From contig CM043946.1 in the NCBI GenBank assembly GCA_014529385.2, positions 17,686,077 through 17,750,076 on the forward strand: DNA of 64,000 nt. The letters run 5' to 3'. Below, one piece after another: positions 12,062-24,034 of this stretch. The notes beneath the pieces were generated by a model, which worked only from the letters and a program-made list of their open reading frames with translations, was not told where the DNA came from and searched no databases. This stretch comes from Adiantum capillus-veneris. Taxonomy: Eukaryota; Streptophyta; Polypodiopsida; Polypodiales; Pteridaceae. Position numbers and translations under genes: made by a program. Within the stretch, counting starts at the first letter, position 1. The number at the start of each line of letters is the position of its first letter.

Positions 12062-13643
12062 GTGACCTATGAGACCGAGTTACAATTGAAAATATGCTTT
12101 TGGAATTGTAATGGATACCCATGGAATGCGGGGGTTGGCATTGATGAACTAACAAGCAAAGCCGATGTTGTACTTCTTGTTGAAACTTGGGAGCATGATA
12201 CACAAAGGATTAACGGCTTGGAGGATTACAATGTACATTCATTGATGTGGTCAAAGAATCTCAAGCAACGAAGAGGACAAGGAGGGTTAGCATGTATGGT
12301 TAAGAAAGGATTGGAATATTTTGTATCAATTGTGAAAGATGACAAGTACAAACGTTATGTATGGCTGAAAATTATGACACCAAAAAGAGCACCCATTTTT
12401 GTAGCCGGTTGCTAAATTCCTCATCATGATTCTCCCTTTTATGCTTGCATGGATAGAGATCAACCATTTTCTGATTTGGAAGAGGACATTGCTTATTTCA
12501 AAGGTGAAGGTGATGTTATTGTATTTGGGGATATGAATGCTCGCACAAAAACATTGCAACATGATACTCAACAATTTGATATGCCATACATTTCAAGGGA
12601 GTTGGAGGAAGTTCACTTGTATGATCGTACTTCAATGGATGAGAAAGAGCCGGATCACTATGGAAATTTACTTTTACATATGTGTAATAGCACGGGTATG
12701 CTCATTGCCAATGGTGTATCTTTGTGGAGTGGAACCAATGGATTTACATGTAGGAGACATAATGGGGAGAGTGTGATTGACTATATGCTACTCTCTGAAG
12801 CCATCATGTATCACATAAAGAGTTTTATGTTTGGTCAATGGACCCCGGAATCCGACCATGGCACCTTATGTATTGACCTTTCATGTGGAGAAGCAACTAA
12901 GCATGATAATCTCAGCCAAAGGAAAGAGAAGTTATCACTATGTATGGATTTCAAACGGGCACCAATGTACATTGAAATGGTTGAGCAAAAATTATGGATG
13001 ACAAAGCTTCAATGTGATGCACCATTGGAAACTAAATGGGAAGCTTTCAAGAAAGCTATTTGTTCTTGTGCGGAAGAATGCTTTGCCATAAAGCATCTCC
13101 ATGGTATCAACAAAGATAGATCATGCAAAAGGTGGTTTGATAAAGAATGTCAAGATGCTCAAAAGTCCTTGATAAAGCTTGATGCAACTATGAACAAAGA
13201 CAACTATCAAAGTCATTTGCATACATACAAGGCATTGATTCAAAAGAAGAGAAGAAGATGGGAAGTAAAGCAACAAGAATTTCAAGTCCAAGAAAAGGCA
13301 CATGCATGTGGAAGATTTTGGAGAAACTTGAGAGGCAAGCGGGTTGAGAATTTTGGTAACTTGAGTCTAGTGGATATGTACACACATTGTAGGAAATTAT
13401 ATGAGCAAGCAAATACTGAAAAAATGTCATTTTATGGTTCACTCCCATGTATGCCGTCTTTTTTTACTATTGAGGATGTATGCGGTGGGCTTGAAAAGTT
13501 GGCCACTCGCAAAGCGGGAGATCTTCAAGGTATCAAGCCGTAGATTATCAAATGGATGGGAGATTTTACCCATGAGTGGATGTGTGATATGTTCAACCTT
13601 GCACTTCAACATGGTATGCCTTATGATTGGAGTACTAATTGGG
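12062..13643 (+). pseudogene. LINE ORF2 endonuclease domain and linker
   Basis: The frame begins just after the ORF1 stop. APE-type endonuclease residues are visible: FWNCNG (Asn), VETWEH (Glu), VFGDMNAR (Asp/Asn), SVIDYMLLS and ESDHGTL (catalytic Asp-His). This domain nicks target DNA for target-primed reverse transcription. Two in-frame stops break it: TAA at 12413-12415, and TAG at 13541-13543 in the linker before RT. The frame continues unshifted to the TTAA at 13644. There is no good ATG at the start (GTG at 12062), as is common where ORF2 is translated by reinitiation. Confidence 0.88.
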
Positions 13644-14986
13644 TTAACACTAGAATGGTAAAAGGACACTTTTATGTCCTTGGACACTTTTGTGTCCTGT
13701 TAAGTGACCATTTTGCTTGAATTATGTGAAGAGTATGAGAATGGATTTCTAGGTGCTATATATCCACAAAGTTGCCTTATGAGCTGAAAAAAACTTAGCA
13801 TTTTTTTTGGAGTATCAATTTCACCATTAACCTTACTCTTGCACAACATTTTTGAACCTAAACTGTGTGAAAAAACGGGTCCTGTTTTTGGCTTTTTTTC
13901 ATTTTTTGGCAACTATACCACTCTAAACTTCATGTTTGTGAGGTTTAGATGGCTAGAGGTTAGGCCTTCATAGTTCTCAACATGTTTTGATGCTTGTAGG
14001 GAGAGCTAAGTGTTAAAATTGAAAGTTATGACCAATTTACAAGAATTGCATAATCCTGTTTTTTGGCCAAATTTAGCACTTTTATGATTTTTTTGGGGGC
14101 TTTCTTGATATCCAAATTCAATTTTGATTGTGTAAGTGTAATATATAACATAAATCTAATCTTCCTTGAGTTTTGGGGGACCTAATATGCTATATAGCAT
14201 AGTATATGATGATGGTTGAGTTTTTTGATTGCTGAAGAATACGATACATTTTAGAGTAGCAAGTATAACTTTCTCAATATTGCTAGTTTCTTAGGCCAAT
14301 TGTGTGTATTTTGTAGATAGTAACCATATCTAATCATACACTACAAACTTGGCTAGATATTGAGTAGTTTCTATGGGTTTCTAGAGGTCATAATGCTAAA
14401 CCCAGTTTTTTCATGTTTGCTGTATGGACCAGTGCATTTTGCCCAAAACAACAATTTCTTATAGTTGATTGCATATAAAGAAGAGTGGGGATTTTTGTAG
14501 GACATGAGATAAAATGCCCCGTTAACTTCAATGGGTTGGTGACCAAAACATATGGTTGCTGTTACCTCACTAAATTTTTTTTGGGCAAAAAAAAAGGTAC
14601 AAAAAAGTTGCATTTTTGCTATTCTGCGGACCTATCATCAAGGTTTCTGTAGTCACACTCAATACAGATACTATATACATGTTTTCTTAGTTCCCTTTGG
14701 GCCTTTGGAATCAAAAGGAGCCATGGAGCATGTCAAAAGGATAATCGATCTGTTACAATTGGAACCTTGGGGGTAATGATAAAGTGCTACAACTTTGGAG
14801 GCTTGTAATGACCAAGGGATGAGAAAAATTACAAGTTTCTCATTTTTTCCATATGTAGTAGTTATTGAACTATAAGCTCATGAAAGGATTTTTCAAAATG
14901 AGTGGATCTAATATGGTTTTGGAATTTTTTCCCAAAACCCTGAAAGGACACTTTTATGTCCTGTTAGGTTACCATTCTAGTGTTAA
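13644..14986. mobile_element. TTAA-flanked inverted-repeat DNA transposon, non-autonomous (piggyBac-like?)
   Basis: The body 13648-14982 (1335 bases) is bordered by TTAA on both sides (13644-13647 and 14983-14986). The left end after TTAA reads CACTAGAATGGTAA, and the right end is its inverted copy (TTACCATTCTAGTG). Just inside each end is a small palindrome, GGACACTTTTATGTCC (twice at the left with one variant, once at the right). No frame longer than about 80 codons exists, so it has no transposase. Removing the body and one TTAA leaves the LINE RT frame uninterrupted, which fixes the boundaries. TTAA duplication is the hallmark of piggyBac; the assignment rests on that only. Confidence 0.85.
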
Positions 14987-16385
14987 GCCTTTGCATAAAG
15001 GAGGGGATGTAAAGAATGTAAGCAACTACCGGACTATAATGATTGGGTCTCTTATGGAAAAGTTGTTTGGGTGCATAATGGAGATGAAATTGAGTGATTG
15101 GGCTGAAGAGAATGACAAGCGTGCAAAGGGACCAGCGGGTTTTCGTCGATGCCATAGCACCATTGATCATCTTGTCACTCTTCGTGTTCTCATGGAGGAA
15201 AGTCGGTTGAAAGGCAAGCGATTGTATGGTAGTTTTGTGGACTTTAAGAAAGCCTTTGATATGATTCCACGTAACAATTTGTGGAGAAGGATGGAAGAAC
15301 TCCACGTGCCAAGTGAGTTTATGCTTGCGGTTTCTCGAATCTATGAGAAGGTGATTTGTCAATTGCGCATGGGAAGAGAAATTTCAAAAAAATTTGTAAG
15401 CACTATTGGGGTTAAACAAGGATGTCCATTGTCACCAACTCTCTTTGGTCTATGCATCGATCAATTGGAACAAATGGTACTTGACTTTATGCAAGAAGAA
15501 GGCATTGAAGAGGTCACTATTTGCAATGCGGTAATCATGCTTTTGTTGTATGCGGATGATGTAGTGCTTCTAGCACACACTTTAGAAGATGCACAAAAGC
15601 TTATGGTCGTCCTTGAGAACTTTTGATTGCATAGTGGGCTGATTGTAAATGAATCCAAAACAAAGGTTATGCTTGTGAAAACCAACCATAAGGAGAAGCC
15701 ATGCATTGTGTACAACAACGAGACACTTGAAGTTGTTGAGAGCTTTAAGTACCTTGGCCTTGAGGTTCCATCCAATCACAAGTGGCATGAATGTGCTATG
15801 CGTCGTTTGGAAGCGGGAAAGAGAGCATATTATGCATTTGAGAACATGTGTAATGCGGGAAACATCAAGTGTTGGGTTCTCAAGAAGTATCTTTTTGATG
15901 CATTGGTGACACCGGTTCTTCTTTATGGAGTTGAAGTGTGGGGCGGGAGCATCTCAAAGTCTACTTGGAAAGAGTTTGAGAATGTCCAAAAGCGTTTTCT
16001 TACAAACTTTCTCCAAGTTAAGACACAAACACCATATATGCTCCTACTTCTTGAGTCGGGATCTCTTCCAATTGAGGTTATGGGCATGGAAAGGGTTGTG
16101 GAGTACATGATAAAGATGCGTCAAAACCCCTCACATCGACTTCCTACAATTGCATGGGAAGCAAGCAAAAAAGTTCAAAAGACGCATAAAAGCAAGATCT
16201 TGAGCACGGGATGGATGCAAGACATAAAGAAGTGGTTTGGGAGATGGGATGCATTACACTTGCTACATGATGCTTCAATTGACTCTCAAGTGAATGAAGC
16301 TTTTCTACAACGCCAATGTATTACGGCTTGGGAGAAGTGGGTCACGCTTCATACATTACACCACCTATATTGCCCCCAACTATAA
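14987..16385 (+). pseudogene. LINE ORF2 reverse transcriptase domain
   Basis: The frame enters from the TTAA site (codons for VKPLHKGGDVKNVSNYR follow directly). RT motifs are SFVDFKKAFDMIPR (first catalytic Asp), GVKQGCPLSPTLF and LLYADDVVLLA (YADD). One TGA at 15624-15626 interrupts the frame shortly after YADD, in a stretch where LINE RTs continue. After it come the thumb and linker regions (SKTKVMLVKTN, ESFKYLGLE, LLYGVEVWGG). The frame ends at 16385 after diverging, because a one-base shift near 16350 moves the C-terminus to another frame. Confidence 0.9.
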
Positions 16386-16788
16386 AACCATGTTCTTCGC
16401 TGAGAGAGGAAACCGTACTCACGCTTACATGCTTGAGCCTATTCCCTTGTCCGTGATATGCACTATCGCAGCAATTCGGCTTAGCTCCCATTTCCTTCGA
16501 TGCGAGATAGGGCGTTGGGACAATGGAGAAGAGTCAAATCGATTGTGCACATTATGCTCACTGCAAGTTCGAGAGTCTGAGTACCACACACTACTAGAGT
16601 GCTCAGCTTTTGATCACATCCGAACTTGCTTCTCTCACATTTTCAGCCATAACTTAGACCTACACACTTTCCTCTCCCAGCCAAAGTGTGGGCTCTCCAT
16701 TGCGACTCTCATCACTACAATTTTGGAGCATCGAGAGTCACTCATCAGCCATACACATACTACATCACATGTAACTTTGGTCCCATAG
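16350..16788 (+). pseudogene. LINE ORF2 C-terminal zinc-knuckle region
   Basis: In a different frame from the RT. IAAIRLSSHFLRCEIGRW leads to a CCHC knuckle with C-x2-C-x9-H-x4-C spacing (CTLC...YHTLLEC), then FDHIRTCF. This arrangement closes many LINE ORF2 proteins and helps bind nucleic acid. It belongs to the same ORF2, displaced by a small indel. The stop at 16786 is just inside the 3' tail motif. Confidence 0.8.
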
Positions 16789-16820
16789 GTCATATTTGAC
16801 CTCCGAGGACGATAATAAAA

Positions 16821-16822
<2 letters not shown>
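16779..16822 (+). other. LINE 3'-terminal stem-loop
   Basis: GGTCCCATAGGTCATATTTG followed by ACCTCC; the core GGTCATATTTGACC is a stem-loop. It is followed by GATAATAAAATC and directly by the microsatellite. See the same element at 2301, 51785, 51964, 53266 and 54871. Confidence 0.75.
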
Positions 16823-16945
<123 letters not shown>

Positions 16946-17099
16946 CTTAGTTGTCACCAAAAAATGGACCCCAATGGCCTCTACACCAAGTCCGTGCATG
17001 CAGAACTCGTCACGGGAGTGCACAATGGAGCACCACCTAGCTTTGAGCGGCTATGACGCGTACAGCAGTGATGAAAATAACACTAATCACAACACACCG

Positions 17100-17133
<34 letters not shown>

Positions 17134-17232
17134 TGGAGATTATGAAAATCCCTCGGGATGTGAGGGCAAACTTGATGCAAGGTGGTATTTACAGAGATCT
17201 TCGTTTCAACGACGTGGAGAACGTGGTGATAG

Positions 17233-17290
<58 letters not shown>

Positions 17291-17879
17291 TATAGTGCGT
17301 TCTCTAGGGAAAATTGACATGTGCGGAGATCCCACTGCTGTGCATAGAGACCCTTGGAGTCAGTGTGTGTGCATGGCTTCCCTCTCAAGTGTTGACCACC
17401 CCGATAATGACCTCTCAATGCTCTTTTATAGGCGCAAGCTTGCTTAGTTTAGGATAATATGATTAGGCTTGGGCCCTAATTAGGAGAGACAAAGCAAGGA
17501 GCCGGGTCCCAGATGTTGACCCCTGATTTGTTTTAGGAGAATTTTAAAATGACATCTCCTAGGTGGGCCTTTGAGACCATCATCTAGAGAGAGGTGGCAA
17601 TATAGAAATGGTTTTCTTTTACAAAGCTTGGCTGGAAAAAGAAAATAGATTGTCCTATGGGTTGTTTTACCGGAGAACTGCATCGTGGATGAATTGCCGG
17701 TGAATTCGTAGGCTTCATTGGTGCGTCGATGTAGTGCATTTGTCACTTTCGGGGCCGGCCGAGGCATGCCTTCGGCGTCATTTCTTGATTTGTTGTCTCC
17801 ATCGCGTGATTTTGGTCGTTTTTCTTCATTGCTTTGGGTGTCAATGTCGAGCTTCTTCGGTTTTTCTTCTTGTGCGTGA

Positions 17880-17880
<1 letters not shown>
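16946..17880. other. No gene recognised; (AG)n tracts
   Basis: No coding similarity on either strand. Two AG microsatellites lie at 17101-17128 and 17237-17287. Frames running through them are low-complexity artefacts. Confidence 0.6.
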
Positions 17881-18780
<900 letters not shown>

Positions 18781-18963
18781 TGGCCCCACTGTGTGAGTGC
18801 AGGGTCAGGGGGGGGGAGGTAGCTGCAGGGAAAAAATCATCTTTTTTAGTTTATTTCATTAATCTCCCTCGAGTGGGGTTTGTTGCTGCGGCCAAGGCTT
18901 TTGAAAGCAGGCCATCATTAGCCCTCCCCTTCTGGCTAGAGGCATTCATGCCTCTAGCTCTGT

Positions 18964-19341
18964 TTATGATTCTCTAGCAGCGAAGTTGGAGGGTTCTCCT
19001 TCCTCTGGAATATATATCATGAACTCTCGATCAAACCTTAAGAAGTGCCTTTTGACCCTCCATCCATTGACTCTGGTCTTGTGAATTCGACCATCTGCCT
19101 CCATCAATTTGTAGCTACCATTGGGGCATCGCCTTTTGATGATGAATGGCCCTTTACATCTGGGCTGAAAATTCTTATCTTTCCTAGTGTCGAATCGGTT
19201 GTCGTATCTCAATCCTAACATGCCTTTCTTCAGACCCTTGTCCTTAAGCCCTTGATTGAATGTGAGTCGGCATCGTTCTGCTTGCGTTGTACAGTAATTG
19301 ATCGCATCTTCCTTGTCTAGCTGAAGCCTTTCTAGGTCCAA
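18964..19341 (-). pseudogene. Ty3/gypsy integrase C-terminal fragment
   Basis: About 125 codons resembling the end of a gypsy polyprotein: a helical segment (QLDKEDAINYCTTQAERCR), then KGMLGLRYDNRFD, FQPRCKGPFIIKRRCPNGSY and RVNGWRVKRHF. This corresponds to the SH3-like integrase C-terminus that precedes the polyprotein end. It is clearly not the chromovirus at 35-44 kb and looks closer to non-chromodomain gypsy lineages, but that is a guess. No other part of the element or an LTR is seen nearby. Confidence 0.7.
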
Positions 19342-20078
19342 GATGTGGTTGCAGAGATGGGAAAAATCGGGCTACTATATAAAGGTGGTAACCTTGTAAG
19401 TGGACCAAGCAGTGGTAAAAGAGAATCTACTTAGACCCTTAATCTTCATGAACCAATATCAAGGGCAAGCATGAGCAATCAAGTGGTAGTTTTGGGTTTT
19501 TGTTGACATCAATAACCAGTGTTGTGCTCTTTTGACACCTACATTCCTCACTTGAGATTCCACAAATGCTCTAGAATAAACACTACCTCTATGCTGTTGG
19601 TTATGGTTTTTTCCACTACCTTTATTTTATGTAGCTTGTTATTGCTAAAATCTTTTGCTTTGTGATGCCGATACTTAGTATAGCATGGCCTTAATTAGGG
19701 ATGGGGTCTTGAACCCATTGGAACTCTATGGATGGTCCTGACTGAAAGTGTTGTTTATCCTTGCAGAACTAGAACTATCTATAAAGGAGTACTTATTCTT
19801 GTTCATTTTTATTAGAAAAACATAGGAGAATGATTACAAATAACTTGCACTGGCCCTTTGAAACTAGATACATTCTACCCTTTTACATTTTATACTATTA
19901 GAGTATAATGGTTTGACATGTTGTATCCTATGGTTGATTTAGTTTTGGTTTTTTACATACACCTACTCCCTTAGGGGTAATAATGTGGATGTTTGGCCAA
20001 CCTGTTGATATAACTTTCTAACTGATGGTTTACGTTCTATGGTTTGAGCATACTTTAGTGATGCTTATTGCAGATCTT
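19342..20078. other. No feature recognised
   Basis: AT-rich sequence without coding similarity, LTR ends or inverted repeats that I can recognise. Confidence 0.5.
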
Positions 20079-21235
20079 GGCTAGTGCTAGGTTTGTAACT
20101 AGGAAATATACATTTCTAACCTAATTCACATTGATATCTTATAAACGATGTCGGATCATATGGGCTCATTGTATGACACTTTGTACCTAAACTTTGAATT
20201 GTCCACTGAGGTAGACTGTTTGGGTTACTTAATACTTTACTTGTCCCATTATAGTAGTTATTCAGGTGATTGGTTGATTTTTCCAAGCAAATTGGACTCT
20301 GGTCTGATACGGATTGGCTTGGTAAAAAGCTAGATCAGGGATGAGTGACGAGTTTGAAGAACATGTACAAAGTCTTAAATTGAATACTTATGTTGATTAG
20401 TTGTTCAAGGCACACATAATATCATCTTTTAGCTTTTGATAAAAAGCATGAGGATATGGCTTTTAAAGACTTTACTGTTGTCTTTCAAAATTTATGAGTG
20501 CCTATTGTTACCATTTAGCAGACAATGTGACTTTACTTTAAAAACGAACATCTTGACATTTTATACATATGATCTTAAATAGAAATTGAATGCATAATTC
20601 AAGTCTATATTGAATGATTAAACAAAAATTTTAAATTTAATTTAAATAATGGGTTTGCCACTTGAATCACAAGGGGGTGATGGCCTTCTGATCCACATAA
20701 CATAAGAAAGTAAATATATCATCGGGTTTTCAATCCAAAAAGTTACATCATATTAATTATTATTTTTTGGGATTTCTCGAAAACTTGGATCAAAAGGGGG
20801 TGGTGGCCTTTTTATCACTCTAAATTCATTATAAAACTAGAGGGAACTTTGAACACTTGGATCAAAGGGGCGGTGCCCTTTTAATCACTCTTCTTTTGGT
20901 TTAAATACTTACTCTTTGATATGGTATATTCTAAAAGGATAGTAGATTTAAGTTGAAAAGGTTTTTGAGTAGGACACAAATAACAACTGATAGGTTCGTT
21001 GACACTTGTAATACATATTCAAGGCTAACGAATATGTTGTCTTGTCTATATGGATGTAGGTGAGAAATCTATCTTTACTTAGGATCTTTGCGGCTTAGTT
21101 TGATGCTCAAAAATGAATCTAAGACTGAGCCATTTTTGTGCTAATCTCTATCCGTTGTCTAAATCCATTTGTCTTTTTCACTTTTATGTTTTTTTGTGTA
21201 TAAGTATAAGTTTAATACAACAACACACACGTCCT
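20079..21235. repeat. Repeat family R1, uninterrupted copy
   Basis: About 1.15 kb that aligns throughout with 26940-27751 followed by 45856-46310, at roughly 80-85% by eye. It is non-coding. It holds three related hairpins near 20655-20696, 20783-20820 and 20852-20895, each of the form TTGGATCAAAAGGGGG...CCTTTTGATC with a GTGGTGG-like loop. No LTR or terminal inverted repeat is recognised, so its class is unknown. Confidence 0.8.
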
Positions 21236-22098
21236 AAACACAAGGTTGTCCCAAAAAGTTGGGAGACCAAGATGCTAGCTTTAAAAAAAAATTTGTCTAT
21301 AGGCTTTGATTGACCCATTGTCTATAATTCCTTATTAGGTTGACAGGTGGTGTTAGGTGGTCTTTCCTTGTCTATAGATTGGATTCTTGCTCATAGATAT
21401 TGTAGTCTTTGACTCTATCGTTTTTAGGCTGCAAATCCAAAATTACTTACCCATGTGTAATTATTTTGATTATTTTGATTTCAAGAACATTTTACCTATA
21501 AACGGACTACTCTTGGATGGACTGTTTGTTTAAGGACTATCCATAGAAATTGGTAAAAGCATGGAAAACTTCTACAATTGACTATGAATGGTATATATAT
21601 TATTTTTTAATGGTTGACAAAGCCCTAAAACTCTGACTGGAGTACAATCTTCTGTATTGACATTGTCACTTATAGCTCTGATGAGACTCATGGATTTTTT
21701 TATATGATACATCTCTTTGTCTTCAGACTTGACTATTCTACTCTCATCAACTTGATGAGGTAGTAGGCCCATACTCAATGGGCCCATTGCCTTAACATTG
21801 AGTAAGGTGCTTCGGTAAGGGTGGGCGCGCGCGCACACACACACACACACACATGTCACTTATTTTTGTGGTTTACTAGCTAGATATTTTCCCCGATAAT
21901 TCATTTATCCTTTACTTGATAATTCACTCTTATGATTTCATAGCAGTATCACTTTGGCTTGACCTTATCTCCTTGATTGATACCCATTTAAGGCTTTGAA
22001 AAAAGAGCAATCCCTAAACCATTCTCTCCCCGTGGACATGACCTCTTCCCTATAATTTCTTTGCCCTATATTTTTTTGTTGAGTCTGAATGTGGGAAT
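21236..22098. other. No gene recognised; short (CA)n
   Basis: AT-rich, with a GC/CA microsatellite at about 21823-21853. No coding similarity. It ends at the copia target duplication GGAAT (22094-22098). Confidence 0.5.
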
Positions 22099-22286
22099 TG
22101 TTGGGGTATAGGCGCCTGTGCCTTGCCCGGCCGCCCAGAGTTTGGGCGCCCACTGACTTGTATACCTTATACATAGCATAAGTGTATAGGGGGCTGCTCA
22201 CTCTTTGAGTCTCCCCACCCACATCGTGTCTGTCTCCTTCTCTCTCTCTCTCACTCTCCATCTGTGGTGCTCCCCGATCCCCCTCA
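22099..22286 (+). mobile_element. 5' LTR of short copia
   Basis: 188 bases, TGTTGGGGTATAGG...CCCCCTCA, the same as 25776-25963 except for about two bases. The primer-binding site TGGTATCAGAGC follows at 22289-22300 after a two-base spacer. Confidence 0.96.
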
Positions 22287-22300
22287 ATTGGTATCAGAGC

Positions 22301-24034
22301 TATGGTGACCGCAGAGAGCACGACGGCTTTGAGAGCTTCGAGGCGATAGCTCGCTCGCTCTCGACGGTGGAGTTCGATCGCGGAGTTTCACGGAGAGCGA
22401 TTTTAGCTTGAGGAGCATTGTCTTTGGAGCTTAGGAGCTTGGTGTGGTCAAGCTTGGTCGAGGAGGCGGTTGCAGCTTCCTTGGTGAGAGGAGCTTTTGA
22501 GCTCAGTGGAGCTCGTTAGAGAAGTGCTCGACGGAGGAGAGCTTGACATTCGAGTGCTTGGATGCTGTTGTGGCAGAGCTCTTGTGTTGGAGCTTGCATT
22601 GAGAGGACATTGCATCACGCAGAGTGGAGCAGGAGCAGGTTCAAGACTGTGTGCAGCTCGTTTTTGCCATTTTCGGGCTCTAAAACGCAGTTTTTTACGT
22701 AGCTCCGTCATACAGAGTCAGATCTACATGATCCAGGAGTTTAGGTCAGGGTTTTGGCACGCTCCGGACGCGATGGTGATGTCTATTTGCTGAAATTATG
22801 CTTTGAATTACAGCAGGTACAACAGCAAGTTTATTTGTGCACTTTCGGATCCCAAAAACACTGTTTTTGGCATAGCTTTCACACCCGGACTCGGATACAT
22901 ATGATCCAGGAGTCTACCTTGGGGTTTTGGCACGCTCCGGACGCGCTCGTCATATCAGAATTTTAAAATTCTGAATGCTGAATTTTCTGCAGCAGCAGTT
23001 GTTTATTGTGTGTCGAGGATTCCACACATGGTTTGCTCTCAGATGTGAGAGTGATATTTGCTGCAAGTTTCCTCACAGGTGGGAGGATACGATGTATGCC
23101 TTATGTGGTTTGATGCTCAGGGAGACTAATGTGATTGCATTTTGAGCTCGGTAATGTATGCCTCGAGCATGTTTTTTGGCAGTCACAGGTAGAGCAGATA
23201 TTTGTGTACTAGATTTGCAGGTGTTTGCAATGATGTATGCAAAGTGTGGAGATTGGTGCATGCATTTGGAGTACGGTTTGATGCGCTTTGGTTGCTCATG
23301 GTTTTGAGCGTGCAGTCAGTTTGGTTACTGGTTTTGTGGCCATTTTACTGACGAAACTCTGGCGAAATTTTCCTAGGAGTTTTATGCGCATCATTTATGC
23401 GATCTAGGTAGAGATTGCGGGTTGCACTCAACATTTGCGTGCGGTGTTCTCTGCAGGTGGGAGATTTGTGCGTGTGTATGCATCGATACCGCACAGTGTG
23501 GGCTTGGTGATTAGCTCACGGGTTTGACAGGCGTACAGTTATCTTGGCACACTCACAGGAGTGAGTATTGTGATGTATGCTTGTGTGGCTACGAGCTAGG
23601 TAGCCGGATTCGAGCACTAATGGCTTGAGGTTTTTCAGCAGGTTTCAGCTACAGGTTTACAAGTTTACAGGCAGGTTTGAGGGCTTATTTGGGCGCTGAA
23701 TTTTCAGCCATTGTTTCCTCTTTGCAGGTGTCCATGTATGGCTCAGTTGTAGGCTGATCTGGGACACATTTGTGACTTGTTTATGCAGCTGTTTAAGAGC
23801 TGAATTTTGGGGCTGTTTTGGGGCTGATTTGGGGCCATATCTTACAGCCATATTTGCAGACTTTTGTTTGATGCGATTCGAGCCAGTTTAGGGCTGATTT
23901 GGTTGACATTGCGGGAGCTCTATTTTGGAGTGTGTCTCACAGGTTTTACATTGTGTTTCTGGCCATATTTGTAGACAGTTTTCCAGGTGTTGTTGGTGAG
24001 GTGGTTTTGCTTTCTAGTTTGCTACATTGTGCTC
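22301..24034 (+). other. Long leader of short copia with an imperfect tandem repeat
   Basis: About 1.7 kb without a convincing frame. Two imperfect copies with a period near 186 bases lie at about 22650-22790 and 22836-22965, sharing ATGATCCAGGAGT and GGTTTTGGCACGCTCCGGAC. Recurring GCAGGT and GATGTATGC motifs appear further on. The leader probably holds the packaging signal, which a non-autonomous element must keep; that role is inferred. Confidence 0.7.

Noticed and set aside
13644-14986. Assignment of the 14-kb insertion to CACTA (CMC/En-Spm) elements because its ends read CACTAG...CTAGTG
   Set aside because: CACTA elements make 3-base duplications. The triplets here are TAA (left) and TTA (right), which are not direct repeats, whereas TTAA is present on both sides and the LINE frame requires exactly one TTAA.
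22289-22300. TGGTATCAGAGC sites as remnants of tRNA-Met genes
   Set aside because: Each lies directly inside an LTR and covers only the complement of the tRNA 3' end, so they are primer-binding sites.
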